The notes beneath the pieces are model-generated. The model saw only the letters and a list, made by a program, of their open reading frames with translations, searched no databases and was not told where the DNA came from. A stretch of 64,000 nt of DNA, from contig NZ_CP035934.2 in the NCBI RefSeq assembly GCF_003024525.3, positions 1,116,001-1,180,000 of the forward strand, written 5' to 3'. Both the position numbers and the translations under genes were made by a program. This DNA comes from Acinetobacter cumulans. Lineage in GTDB: Bacteria; Pseudomonadota; Gammaproteobacteria; Pseudomonadales; Moraxellaceae. Each line of letters starts with the position of its first letter. The first letter of the stretch is position 1. Positions 19,061 to 27,656 of this stretch are shown here, piece by piece.

Positions 19061-19107
19061 AAGCAATAAAAAAAGCCCTCATTCATGGAGGGCTTTTTTT
19101 ATTGCTT
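19061..19107. terminator. Long bidirectional terminator
   Basis: Perfect 20-base arms (19061-19080 and 19088-19107) with a seven-base loop. The core AGCCCTC/GAGGGCT has A-runs on one side and T-runs on the other. It separates the 62-aa gene from pal. Confidence 0.95.
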
Positions 19108-19140
19108 GAGTAAAATGATTTACTTGAGCAAATGTGCGAC

Positions 19141-19710
19141 TTATTTAAGTAATGGAGGAACAGCTTCGTAGTTGATTTCTACGCGACGGTTTTCTTTCCA
19201 TGCATTTTCATCATGGCCCGCATTAATCGGCATTTCCTTACCGTAGCTTACTGCTTCGAGTTGGTTGGCATTTACGCCTGTTGTTACAAGGAAGCTTTCG
19301 ACTGCTTTTGCACGACGTTCACCAAGTGCCATATTGTATTCACGCGTACCACGTTCATCTGTATGGCCTGTTAAAGCAACACGTGAGTTTGCATTGGCCA
19401 TTAAAAATTGCGCATGTGCTTGTAATGTTTGGATATCATCATTACTTAATTCGCTGCTATCGTAATCAAAGTGCACAACGCGTTTTGCTAAAAATGCTTT
19501 GTTGGCAGCCGTAACACCTTTTGAAGATGCACCAGCAAGGTTCTGCGCATTTAAAGCTGCGTCTTCGCTAAGACCTTCAGTGTTTACAGTTGTAGAAGTT
19601 GATGGATTTTGACCTGCTTCAGCAACATTCACTGGTTTTCGACTTGCACAGCCAGTCATCACAACAGCGGTAGCCAATAAAGGTAAAACAAAAAGTTTAA
19701 TTGCTTGCAT
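19141..19710 (-). CDS. pal: Peptidoglycan-associated lipoprotein Pal
   Basis: Outer-membrane lipoprotein of the Tol-Pal system, which links outer membrane to peptidoglycan and drives outer-membrane invagination at division. The signal peptide ends in the lipobox VMTGC (lipidated Cys21). A flexible linker follows, then the OmpA-like domain (about residues 75-185) with 'HFDYDSSEL', 'LTGHTDERGTREYNMALGERRA' and 'SYGKEMPI'. The 189 aa are typical. It lies 34 bases after tolB. Confidence 0.97.
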   Translation of the reverse strand: MQAIKLFVLPLLATAVVMTGCASRKPVNVAEAGQNPSTSTTVNTEGLSEDAALNAQNLAGASSKGVTAANKAFLAKRVVHFDYDSSELSNDDIQTLQAHAQFLMANANSRVALTGHTDERGTREYNMALGERRAKAVESFLVTTGVNANQLEAVSYGKEMPINAGHDENAWKENRRVEINYEAVPPLLK

Positions 19711-19744
19711 ATTTATATCTCCATAAAGTTTTTAAAAGTAAATA

Positions 19745-21031
19745 TTATTTTGGTGCCCATGCGGGTTCACGAACTTCACCTTGTTCACTTGGTAAGTTCA
19801 TACGGAAACGACCATCAAGTGACATGATTGATAGAAGGCCACGATTGGCTTCACGTGTTGCGTAGACCACCATTTGTCCATTTGGAGAAAAACTTGGTGA
19901 TTCATCTAAGCTGGTCGGCGTTAAGATATTGGTTACACCCGAGTCAATATTTTGTACTGCGACTTTGTAGTTACTACCACTTGGACGATGTACCAATGCC
20001 AGTTTTTTACCATCAGCACTCAGGGTGCCACGAGCGTTAAATGCACCACGGAAAGTTAATCGTTTACTGTTGCCATCGGCAAAGCTATAACGATAAATCT
20101 GTGGTGAGCCACCGCGGTCAGAGGTAAAAATAAAAGATTTCCCGTCTGGGGCATAGCGTGCTTCAGTATCAATTGCACTGTCATTGGTCATACGCTGTAG
20201 TTGGCGGGTTTCCAAGTCCATTTGATAAATTTCTGGGTTGCCGTGCATAGATGCTGTAAACAACATGCTTTTACCATCAGGTGAGAAACTTGGTGCTCCA
20301 TTTAAACCGCGGAAACTTGCAACTTTTTCGCGACTGCCAGTCGCTAAATCTTGAATGTAAATTGCAGGTCGTTTGGTTTCAAATGAAACGTAAGCGATTT
20401 TTTTTGCATTCGGTGTCCAAGCAGGCGATAAGATAGGATCACGCGAGGTTAATACGGTACGTGGTTGTTCGCCATCTGTATCTGCAATTTGTAGGGTATA
20501 ACGCTGTTCTGGTGTAGCAGGATTACGTAATACATAAGCAATACGGCCAGTAAAATCACCTTTAATGCCAGTGAGTGCTTCGTAAATTGCATCACTAATC
20601 ATGTGTGCTGCTTGGCGTGTACGCGAAGCAGGCACATTCAAAAGTTCATTGAGTAGATACTGTTTTTTTTCAACATCATAGAGCTGATATTGAATCTCGT
20701 ATGAACCGTCCGCAGTTTGTTTTAGGTTACCTGTCACAACATACGGAATACCCGCTGCTTGCCAAGCTTCTGCATTGGGTGCATTTAATGCCGCTGTTGC
20801 AGGAAGATTCTTTGATGCACTGCTAAATTTGCCTGAACGATTTAAATCATTTTCGACAATTGGATAAATGTTTTGATCATTGGCAAAAGGGATAATGGCA
20901 ATCTTTGGGGCTTCTTCAGGTGCTTTGGTAATTTCCAAATGCAACTGTGCATGGGATTGAGTGATTAAAACAGGACTAAATGCAGTCAAAACGGCTAAGC
21001 AAAGCAGATGTTTACGCGTCATTTCCATCAT
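19745..21031 (-). CDS. tolB: Tol-Pal system beta-propeller protein TolB
   Basis: Periplasmic partner of Pal and TolA, 428 aa. A signal peptide (about 1-28, ending SHA) precedes the N-terminal domain and then WD40-like TolB repeats recognisable by 'SPAWTPNAKKIAYVSFE', 'APSFSPDGKSMLFTA', 'ARYAPDGKSFIFTSDRGG' and 'SPSFSPNGQMVVYATREANRG'. Start choice among Met 1, 2 and 4 (21031, 21028 and 21022) is not decided by a clear ribosome site. It forms a unit with pal, separated from tolA by 347 bp and a terminator. Confidence 0.96.
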   Translation of the reverse strand: MMEMTRKHLLCLAVLTAFSPVLITQSHAQLHLEITKAPEEAPKIAIIPFANDQNIYPIVENDLNRSGKFSSASKNLPATAALNAPNAEAWQAAGIPYVVTGNLKQTADGSYEIQYQLYDVEKKQYLLNELLNVPASRTRQAAHMISDAIYEALTGIKGDFTGRIAYVLRNPATPEQRYTLQIADTDGEQPRTVLTSRDPILSPAWTPNAKKIAYVSFETKRPAIYIQDLATGSREKVASFRGLNGAPSFSPDGKSMLFTASMHGNPEIYQMDLETRQLQRMTNDSAIDTEARYAPDGKSFIFTSDRGGSPQIYRYSFADGNSKRLTFRGAFNARGTLSADGKKLALVHRPSGSNYKVAVQNIDSGVTNILTPTSLDESPSFSPNGQMVVYATREANRGLLSIMSLDGRFRMNLPSEQGEVREPAWAPK

Positions 21032-21378
21032 TCGCTGAATACTCTAAATCTATAAATTTTTGTTACTGTGAATGTGTCACATAATGGCATGTTTTAAAAA
21101 TATTAAAAGCATCACATTATGATTAATCTGTTATTGGAGTGTGAAAAACTGTCCAAATATTATCAGCTTGTTGTGTTGCAGTGTTCATTAGGCAGTGAAT
21201 TTTTTATGACAGTATTTTCCATGCATATAAATTAACTGCGGAATGTGGAATTATTTTGAATTTTTAGGGTTATTAATTGCATTTTATTGAGCATATTAGT
21301 CTAGTGATTTATTTGAAGCACTTGCAAAAAATCCCTGACAGATGTGCAGGGATTTTAAAGATGTTGAATAGCTTGTAT
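21032..21378. other. tolA-tolB intergenic region
   Basis: 347 AT-rich bases without a gene. It holds the tolA terminator at 21326-21358 and presumably the tolB-pal promoter near its left end; I could not assign a convincing -35/-10 pair. Confidence 0.6.
21326..21358 (-). terminator. Intrinsic terminator after tolA
   Basis: Arms AAAATCCCTG and CAGGGATTTT around a nine-base loop, with further Ts on the minus strand. It separates the ybgC-tolQRA and tolB-pal units. Confidence 0.75.
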
Positions 21379-22734
21379 TTAATTTGCAGACCTAAACGTA
21401 GACGTTAAAGTCATGGCTTCGCGTCTTGCATCAGGATCTGATGGCATTGGATAGGGAGCAGCGGCACGAACTGCAGCTTCAATACTCGCTTTCATATCAG
21501 GATCGCTGGCTGTAACAACCACGGAACGAACTGAACCACTTTCGGTTAAGCTAATTCGTGCAGTTGCAGTTTTACCTGCTGAACCAGAAGGTGTGTCCCA
21601 TACGCGACGGATTTTATTTTCAAAATCACGTTTTGCAGACGATGCAATTTTTTTCGCTTCCGCTTTTTTCTCAGCAGCTTCTTCAGCAGCTTTACGTGCA
21701 GACGAGGCTTTGGCTTCTTCGGCAGCACGTTCACGCGCTTCTGCATCTGCTTTGGCTTTTGCATCGGCTTTAGCCTTAGCATCAGCTTCTGCTTTACGCT
21801 TGTTGGCCTCCGCATTTGCTTTCGCTTTGGCATCAGCATCTGCTTTGGCCTTAGCGTCGGCTCTTGCTTTCGCATCCGCGTCAGCTTTACGTTTATTGGC
21901 TTTCGCATCCGCGTCAGCTTTACGTTTATTGGCTTCCGCATTTGCTTTCGCTTTGGCGTCTACATCTGCTTTTACTTTTGCATCGGCTCTTGCTTTGGCA
22001 TCAGCATCTGCTTTACGTTTATTCGCTTCTGCATTTGCTTTCGCTCTGGCGTCGGCATCTGCCTTGGCTTTCGCGTTAGCTTTAGCCTTCGCGTCTGCTT
22101 CAGCTTTACGTTTTGCCTCATCTGCTTTTAATTTTGCATTTTCAGCTTGACGTTTAGCATTCAAATCCGCTTGGCGTTTGGCATCTTGCGCTGCCTTTTC
22201 TAATTCAGCTTTGCGTTTAATATCTGCTTCGGCTTGTGCTTGAGCTTCAGCTTTTGCCTTAGCCTCGGCTTTCGCTTTTTGCTGATTCGCTTCTTGAGCT
22301 AAACGTTTTTGTTCTGCACGTTTCGCATCATCTGCCGCTTTGCGTTCAGCTTCTTCGGCTAACTTAGCTTGCTGCGCCGCTTTTTGAGCATCTAGCTTTT
22401 TAGTGTCTACTGCAGGCGTTGGTACAGGTGTTGGTATTGTTTGTGGTGGTGGGGCTGTTGGAACAACCGGTGCAGGCTCTTGACTCGGCTCAGCAGTTTG
22501 TGTGATCTCAGGAGCAATATTTTCATGTGCAGTTTCATCAAAGGCTGTTTCTTCACGTGTAACAGGCTTTAAATCTTCTGGTTTGATCAGAAGCGTTTTA
22601 ATTTGTTTAGGGGGTTCAGGTGGTTTACTCATGCCGAGATAAAGCAAACCAACAACTGCCACTATATGTACGCCGAGCGTAAAACCAATGGCAATTTTTT
22701 TTTGCTTAAACGGAGGCTTCTTAAAATCTTTCAT
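21379..22734 (-). CDS. tolA: Tol-Pal system protein TolA
   Basis: Energy-transmitting periplasmic rod of Tol-Pal, 451 aa. An N-terminal membrane anchor spans residues 14-35, a Pro-rich stretch follows (about 75-108), then a very long Ala/Lys/Asp/Glu-rich helix (about 110-350). Within it, residues 215-318 are imperfect repeats of 'AKANAEANKRKADADAKA'. The C-terminal globular domain (about 360-451) has 'VWDTPSGSAGKTATARISL' and 'PYPMPSDPDARREAM', a TonB/TolA C-terminal fold. It starts 3 bases after tolR. The repeat length probably varies between strains. Confidence 0.95.
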   Translation of the reverse strand: MKDFKKPPFKQKKIAIGFTLGVHIVAVVGLLYLGMSKPPEPPKQIKTLLIKPEDLKPVTREETAFDETAHENIAPEITQTAEPSQEPAPVVPTAPPPQTIPTPVPTPAVDTKKLDAQKAAQQAKLAEEAERKAADDAKRAEQKRLAQEANQQKAKAEAKAKAEAQAQAEADIKRKAELEKAAQDAKRQADLNAKRQAENAKLKADEAKRKAEADAKAKANAKAKADADARAKANAEANKRKADADAKARADAKVKADVDAKAKANAEANKRKADADAKANKRKADADAKARADAKAKADADAKAKANAEANKRKAEADAKAKADAKAKADAEARERAAEEAKASSARKAAEEAAEKKAEAKKIASSAKRDFENKIRRVWDTPSGSAGKTATARISLTESGSVRSVVVTASDPDMKASIEAAVRAAAPYPMPSDPDARREAMTLTSTFRSAN

Positions 22735-22737
22735 AAA

Positions 22738-23187
22738 TTATTTTAATGGCTCGGTCAGTAATCCAACTTGAGATAATCCTGCATCTTGTAATGCGGACAT
22801 AAGTTTAATGACTTCGCCATAAGGGCGAGATTCGCTACCATTTATGAGTACGCTCAATTGCTTTTGCTCAGCTTTTGCCTGACTTTGAGCATCTGTTAAT
22901 GCCACAGTCAGCTCAGCCAAACTGAGTACATCATTTTTATGGGTTTTATCTTCAAGTTTAATTGTGCCGTCAGCTTCTAAAGTCACAATGGCAGGGCGGT
23001 CTTCAGATTGAATAGGACTGCTATTGGCCTGTGGTAAGTCGACTTTTACACCGGTGGTAATCATGGGTGCAGTGACCATGAAAATAACCAAAAGTACCAA
23101 CATGACATCAATGTAGGGAACCACATTCATATCACTTTTTAGGGGCTTTTTAATACGCTCAAAGCGTCCAGAACGTTGAATAGCCAT
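22738..23187 (-). CDS. tolR: Tol-Pal system protein TolR (ExbD family)
   Basis: 149-aa inner-membrane protein with one transmembrane helix (about residues 22-42). The conserved proton-channel Asp is in 'NVVPYIDVMLVLLVIFMVTAPM'-type sequence, seen here split across the helix start. A periplasmic domain with 'LINGSESRPYGEVIKLM' follows. With TolQ it forms the proton-driven motor that energises TolA. It abuts tolQ with no gap. Confidence 0.96.
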   Translation of the reverse strand: MAIQRSGRFERIKKPLKSDMNVVPYIDVMLVLLVIFMVTAPMITTGVKVDLPQANSSPIQSEDRPAIVTLEADGTIKLEDKTHKNDVLSLAELTVALTDAQSQAKAEQKQLSVLINGSESRPYGEVIKLMSALQDAGLSQVGLLTEPLK

Positions 23188-23886
23188 TTATTTTTGTTCC
23201 TGATCAGAACCCAAAGATTGGCGTTGTAATAAAGCCACCATTTCTTCAGAAAATAAGGCACGATCTGAATAAATTGCTTCACCTTTAGCAGTAAAATGGT
23301 TGAATGCAAGTACAGCAGGAATTGCGGCAAATAAACCGATGGCTGTTGCAATTAAGGCTTCTGCAATACCTGGCGCAACCGTTGCCAAAGTCACTTGGTC
23401 AACATCTGCAAGACCAATGAATGCATTCATAATGCCCCAAACAGTACCAAATAAACCCACATAAGGCGCAACAGAACCAATGCTGGCTAAAGCACCAAGG
23501 CCTTGTTCTAAATAGCTTTGATCACGGCTTAAACCAACACGCAAAATACGTTCGGTGCTTTCAATGCTTTGTGGCAAACTTGCTTGACGCTTTTTAAGTT
23601 TTAAAAACTCGCCTAAACCTTGATAGAAAATGTCTTCGAGGCCAACACGCTTAGAGTTGAGTTGGGCATTGTTATATAGCGTATTTAGTTCAGCACCAGA
23701 CCAAAAGATTTTTTGGAAATGTTCATCATCGGTCTGGGCTTTTTTATAGCTTAAATGCAATTTGGCAATCAGATACCAGCTATACAGTGATGCGAATAGA
23801 AGGAGAAGCATCACCAGCTGTACAACAGGGCTCGCCTGTAAAATTAGATCAGTGACGTGCAGAGAAGATTCTAGTTGTGTTGCCAT
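23188..23886 (-). CDS. tolQ: Tol-Pal system protein TolQ (MotA/TolQ/ExbB family)
   Basis: 232-aa inner-membrane stator subunit. One helix lies near the N-terminus (about 20-42) and two near the C-terminus. The signature 'LGALASIGSVAPYVGLFGTVWGIMNAF' (about 130-157) and 'VAPGIAEALIATAIGLFAAIPAVLAFN' are both clear, here quoted in pieces of the longer stretch. It follows ybgC by 25 bases in the ybgC-tolQRA order seen across proteobacteria. Confidence 0.96.
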   Translation of the reverse strand: MATQLESSLHVTDLILQASPVVQLVMLLLLFASLYSWYLIAKLHLSYKKAQTDDEHFQKIFWSGAELNTLYNNAQLNSKRVGLEDIFYQGLGEFLKLKKRQASLPQSIESTERILRVGLSRDQSYLEQGLGALASIGSVAPYVGLFGTVWGIMNAFIGLADVDQVTLATVAPGIAEALIATAIGLFAAIPAVLAFNHFTAKGEAIYSDRALFSEEMVALLQRQSLGSDQEQK

Positions 23887-23911
23887 AGTTACATTAAGCC
23901 AAGTAATTTTT

Positions 23912-24319
23912 TTAATCTTGTTCCAATTCTTTTAGAATTAGATCACGAATTTCTTCAGGAAGTCGGGTTGGTCGCATATCTGCATTAATACATGCCAATT
24001 CGACCTCACCCGATGCAAGCATAATTTCACCACGATAAATATTTTGTTGCAATACAAATGACGTAGCTTTACATGAAACCACAGAAGCAGTTACGGTAAT
24101 TAAGTCATCCATAAGAATAGGGCGTGCATATTTCACACTAATTTTATGTACGACAAAATTATAGTCTTTTTGATGCCAATAATGACTAATGCCTGATGCG
24201 CGAAGCCATTCGGTGCGAGTGCGTTCCATAAAGCGAATATGATTGGCGTGGTAGACGATGCCACCAGCATCAGTATCTTCAATATAGACACGAATATTGA
24301 ACTCGAATTTATTCGCCAT
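23912..24319 (-). CDS. ybgC: Tol-Pal-associated acyl-CoA thioesterase YbgC
   Basis: 135-aa 4-hydroxybenzoyl-CoA-thioesterase-like hotdog protein. The active-site block 'VYIEDTDAGGIVYHANH' (catalytic Asp) and 'RTEWLRASGISH' are present. It opens the tol cluster, as in E. coli, and is linked in the literature to acyl carrier protein and phospholipid metabolism. Its physiological substrate in Acinetobacter is not evident from sequence. Confidence 0.94.
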   Translation of the reverse strand: MANKFEFNIRVYIEDTDAGGIVYHANHIRFMERTRTEWLRASGISHYWHQKDYNFVVHKISVKYARPILMDDLITVTASVVSCKATSFVLQQNIYRGEIMLASGEVELACINADMRPTRLPEEIRDLILKELEQD

Positions 24320-24749
24320 GTGTTTATTCCGTTTTTGGATCTATTTTAAAATGATTGCTGTGATTTAGCATAAGATTGAGGTCTTTAAATTGACTTTTAC
24401 TTAGCTAAAGGTCAAGCGGTGTGAGCGAAAATTTTAGCACTATGACTGCTTAGTCCAATGGCACAAGATTTCAAATCTAGACTGGCCTATGAGGCTGTGG
24501 TTTATTTGATCAGTACTTAACTTTCTATAAGGATATTTGCTGTTTTAAACGTCGGAAAGGCTCGCGACACATATAACATAGACATGCATGAAATTTTTAT
24601 ATCTTCGTTGGTTTTTTGGTTGTTCAATAAAAGTCACATGAGAAACTGGAAGATCGCTAGCACAAGGTATTTTTTTTGTTCGATGTGCTAGCGCTCACAG
24701 CCTGATGTGGTGCATATAATTTCCTTCTAATTTCGATAGATATATTGGA
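24320..24749. other. 430-bp intergenic region with an inverted repeat
   Basis: No coding region is convincing. It must hold the ybgC-tol promoter (left part) and carries perfect 10-base arms CGCTAGCACA (24655-24664) and TGTGCTAGCG (24684-24693) with a 19-base A/T-rich loop, downstream of the minus-strand secreted-protein gene. The hairpin could end that transcript, but lacks a proper U-tract after the stem. Confidence 0.6.
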
Positions 24750-25136
24750 TTAGGCATTTACACATTGTAGATTATATTTTTTACCTGCACCTTGTAGTGA
24801 TAAGTGCTGTGTATTTTGATCTACTGCGAGTAGGTATTCACTATTGGGTTGATCAAGGGTAGTCCAACTAAATTGCTTAATGGCATAGGTGGTTTGGTTG
24901 CCATTTTGTACGGCTTGGCTAGAACCACGCCAACAGTTATTTTGCGCACATACGGCAATTTGGTTGTTATTTTTAATGGTAATGCTAAATGTATTGTTTA
25001 GGTTTTGAGGAATTTGACAATATCCTTGTTTAGCACAAGATATTTCAGCAATTGAATTGGCACATTGCCAAGACGAATCTGCTAAAGCAACTGTTGCTAT
25101 GCAAGATGCGCACGCAAATAAAATAAAATTTTTCAT
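24750..25136 (-). CDS. Small secreted cysteine-containing protein, unknown function
   Basis: 128-aa protein with a clear signal peptide (about residues 1-19, ending ALA). The mature part contains six Cys (SWQCANS, EISCAKQGYCQIP, AVCAQNNCWRG and a C-terminal CVNA), consistent with periplasmic disulfides. The repeats of 'QNNxW' and 'QHLSLQGAGKKYNLQC' suggest a small beta-rich domain. I do not recognise the family. Long AT-rich gaps and hairpins flank it on both sides, so it is probably a single-gene unit. Confidence 0.75.
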   Translation of the reverse strand: MKNFILFACASCIATVALADSSWQCANSIAEISCAKQGYCQIPQNLNNTFSITIKNNNQIAVCAQNNCWRGSSQAVQNGNQTTYAIKQFSWTTLDQPNSEYLLAVDQNTQHLSLQGAGKKYNLQCVNA

Positions 25137-25170
25137 GACCGTTTCCCTTTAGTATTAAGTAATTTAAGTG

Positions 25171-25213
25171 TTTTATTGCTGTCTATGTACGCTGACATAG
25201 AACAGCAATAAAA
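25171..25213. repeat. Long imperfect hairpin
   Basis: TTTTATTGCTGT plus CTATGT pairs with ACATAG plus ACAGCAATAAAA around ACGCTG; a single A at 25201 bulges. It lies 34 bases upstream of the minus-strand secreted-protein start, so it would form at the 5' end of that transcript or end a plus-strand one. Confidence 0.8.
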
Positions 25214-25609
25214 CTTTTGTACTTCTTTTGATCTGGCTATACGGGTTTAGATTTTATTTTTATGTTCCGCTGTTTTATTGTTCAACTTACATTTTACAAA
25301 AATAGTGTTAAATGAATCACATTTATAAAATTAACTGAGCATTATGTTTTAAACAAGATCTTTTGATGAATGAATTGTTGTTTTATTGTTTAAAATGTAG
25401 TTGGAGTGTGATTTCTGCGACTGAGAAAGACGATTTTATTCATTTGTATAAATTATGATTATGATTTTAAAAATAAAAAACCAAGTATCTTTTTTAACTA
25501 AGCGCTCATATTTATATGGCATGTTATGAGCTGTAAGGATGTTTATCTCTACCCAAATTTGAAGGTGTTTTTTTAGGTTTTCACTGCATTATTCACTCAA
25601 TTGAAAGAT

Positions 25610-25642
25610 AAAAAAGCAACCGAAGTTGCTTTTTATCTTGTG
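25610..25642 (-). terminator. Probable intrinsic terminator after ruvB
   Basis: AAAAAGCAAC and GTTGCTTTTT pair around a short loop (CGAA region) just past the ruvB stop at 25652, with T-rich sequence after it on the minus strand. Confidence 0.7.
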
Positions 25643-25651
25643 GTCTAGGCC

Positions 25652-26659
25652 TTATTTATCTTTGGGTTCTGGTGGAGTCATTCCAAATTGTAAATAAGCC
25701 ATATTGGTTGCGATGCGACCGCGTGCTGTACGCATCACATAGCCTTGCTGAATTAAGTATGGCTCAATGACATCTTCAAGTGTGCCAGAGTCTTCAGCCA
25801 TAGCGGCGGCGAGTGCTTCAACGCCAGCAGGCCCACCGTCAAAACGCTCTAGAAGCATAGATAAATAGCGACGGTCCAGTGTATCTAATCCATCTTTATC
25901 AACTTTGAGCATATCCAATGCGCGCTGTGCCATATCTTGAGTGACTTCGCCAGTGCCTTTGACCTGTGCATAATCACGTACACGACGCAATAGGCGGTTG
26001 GCAATACGTGGTGTGCCTCGTGAACGGCGGGCAATTTCTTGAGCGCCTTCAGCGGTCATGGGCACATCCATGAGATTGGCTGAACGGCTAACAATATGTG
26101 TTAAGTCTTCGACAGAGTAAAACTCTAAGCGTTGCACAATACCAAAACGGTCACGCAGTGGCGAGGTGAGCAAGCCTGCACGAGTGGTTGCCGCCACCAG
26201 CGTAAATGGAGGTAAATCTAGTTTGATGGAGCGGGCAGCAGGGCCTTCGCCAATCATAATATCCAGCTGGTAGTCTTCCATTGCAGGATACAAAATTTCT
26301 TCAATGACTGGTGAAAGGCGGTGAATTTCATCAATAAACAGTACATCGCCTTCTTCGAGGTTGGTCAGCATCGCCGCTAAGTCGCCTGCACGTTCTAATA
26401 CTGGCCCAGAGGTCGATTTTAGGTTACCACCCATTTCTCTGGCAATAATATTGGCCAGTGTGGTTTTACCTAAACCAGGTGGGCCAAAAATTAATGTGTG
26501 ATCAAGTGCTTCAGCACGACCACGGGCAGCCCCGATGAAGATTTCCATTTGTTCGCGTACGACGGGTTGTCCGATGTAGTCTTCGAGGGACGTTGGGCGA
26601 ATGGCGCGGTCGAAGTGGTCTTCGGGTTTTTCGGAGCCACTGATGAGACGGTCTTGCAT
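25652..26659 (-). CDS. ruvB: Holliday junction branch-migration helicase RuvB
   Basis: AAA+ motor that, with RuvA, drives branch migration of Holliday junctions. The 335 aa carry '[11 protein letters not shown]', Walker A '[15 protein letters not shown]', Walker B '[10 protein letters not shown]', sensor '[11 protein letters not shown]', the arginine-finger block 'SPLRDRFGI' and the C-terminal winged helix. ruvA lies upstream, but 224 bp with an interspersed hairpin repeat separates them; ruvC is not in the window. Confidence 0.98.
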   Translation of the reverse strand: MQDRLISGSEKPEDHFDRAIRPTSLEDYIGQPVVREQMEIFIGAARGRAEALDHTLIFGPPGLGKTTLANIIAREMGGNLKSTSGPVLERAGDLAAMLTNLEEGDVLFIDEIHRLSPVIEEILYPAMEDYQLDIMIGEGPAARSIKLDLPPFTLVAATTRAGLLTSPLRDRFGIVQRLEFYSVEDLTHIVSRSANLMDVPMTAEGAQEIARRSRGTPRIANRLLRRVRDYAQVKGTGEVTQDMAQRALDMLKVDKDGLDTLDRRYLSMLLERFDGGPAGVEALAAAMAEDSGTLEDVIEPYLIQQGYVMRTARGRIATNMAYLQFGMTPPEPKDK

Positions 26660-26750
26660 ATTGATGTAATTAATCTCTAAAACTCAAGGTCAATGTGAGC
26701 ACTGCCTTAAATAACTTTTGGACTATTTATACCTATTGTATAGGCGATTT

Positions 26751-26841
26751 TCACTTTTGACTGGGCAAAAGTGACAAAACCCATTTGTTAAACTGATGCT
26801 ACATTCTTGTAGCACAGTTTAACGGCGACATCCATGTCGCC
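26751..26841 (+). repeat. Interspersed three-hairpin repeat, copy A (between ruvA and ruvB)
   Basis: Three consecutive hairpins: TCACTTTTG/CAAAAGTGA (26751-26774); GTTAAACTG plus TGCTAC pairing with GTAGCA plus CAGTTTAAC (26787-26823); GGCGACAT/ATGTCGCC (26824-26841). The spacer after the first stem reads ACAAAACCCATTT. Copies B (38291) and C (40841) share the same plan. Confidence 0.85.
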
Positions 26842-26883
26842 AGCACATATCAAATGATAGGTCGGGATATGTTTTTTAATGAG

Positions 26884-27486
26884 TTATTTATTCATCGACT
26901 TTAATGCCGCTCGAATAATATCGCTGGCTTCAGTGAAATCACCTTTAGTCGCATTCACTAATTTTTGTGCTTCGGCAGGTTTATAGCCTAAAGATTGTAA
27001 AGCAGCTTCTGCCTCAGCCACAGCGGAGTTGCCCGTAAATTGAATTTGCGGGCTGGTCGAGTTACTTGGAACAGATACAGCTGACATGGCTTTAAAACGG
27101 TCACGCAGTTCAATCATCAAACGTTCAGCTGTTTTGGCGCCTACACCTGGTACTTTCACAAGTGTTTTCACATCGCCATTTTCAACGGTATGAATCAGCA
27201 TTTCGACACTTAAGGTAGATAGTATGCCAAGTGCCATTTTAGGGCCGACACCATTCACTTTAATCAGTGTGCGGAAAATGATTTTTTCTTGCGCATTGGC
27301 AAAGCCATAAAGAAGCTGAGCATCTTCGCGTACAGCCAAGTGAGTCCATAAAGTGACTTTTTGTCCTTTTTGCAATTGGCAAAATGTTGAAAGCGGGGTG
27401 TCAACTTCGTAGCCAACGCCATTTACATTTAAAAGTACAGTTGGGGCTTCAAGCGCCAGCACTTCACCAATCAGGCATCCGATCAT
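26884..27486 (-). CDS. ruvA: Holliday junction-binding protein RuvA
   Basis: 200-aa DNA-binding subunit of the RuvAB complex. Domain I begins 'MIGCLIGEVL'. Two helix-hairpin-helix motifs are visible ('IKVNGVGPKMALGIL' and 'LVKVPGVGAKTAERLMIEL'). The C-terminal domain III ('AEAALQSLGYKPAEAQKLV') contacts RuvB. It precedes ruvB on the minus strand. Confidence 0.98.
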   Translation of the reverse strand: MIGCLIGEVLALEAPTVLLNVNGVGYEVDTPLSTFCQLQKGQKVTLWTHLAVREDAQLLYGFANAQEKIIFRTLIKVNGVGPKMALGILSTLSVEMLIHTVENGDVKTLVKVPGVGAKTAERLMIELRDRFKAMSAVSVPSNSTSPQIQFTGNSAVAEAEAALQSLGYKPAEAQKLVNATKGDFTEASDIIRAALKSMNK

Positions 27487-27656
27487 GTAGTTATCTTCTT
27501 AAACGAAAAGTGTAAATTGAGTGAGCAGTATTATGCATAATATTGCTCATTGTTATAAACAATTTGTTTGGCCCTAAATAACAAACTCAAATTAAATGTT
27601 TGTTTAAGCTCATTCGAATGAATATCAGCTTATAAAATAGAATATAAAAATTATCT

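Larger units (their letters stand above)
25137..25651. other. 515-bp AT-rich intergenic region with a long hairpin
   Basis: No gene seen. It separates ruvB from the secreted-protein gene. The most striking element is a hairpin at 25171-25213: arms of 18 bases with one unpaired A and a six-base loop. The rest is very AT-rich, with repeated 'TTTTATTG' phrases. A weak ruvB terminator-like stem ('AAAAAGCAACC..GGTTGCTTTTT'-type, around 25610-25640) lies near its right end. Confidence 0.55.

Noticed and set aside
21593..22150. Long open frame antisense to tolA (185 codons)
   Set aside because: It consists of Ala/Ser/Phe/Leu repeats that mirror the Ala/Lys-rich tolA repeats, with no ribosome site or family; it is a shadow of tolA composition.
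24440..24520. Possible tRNA-like or repeat sequence in the ybgC upstream gap
   Set aside because: No cloverleaf or T-loop motif (GGTTCRANYCC) could be built.
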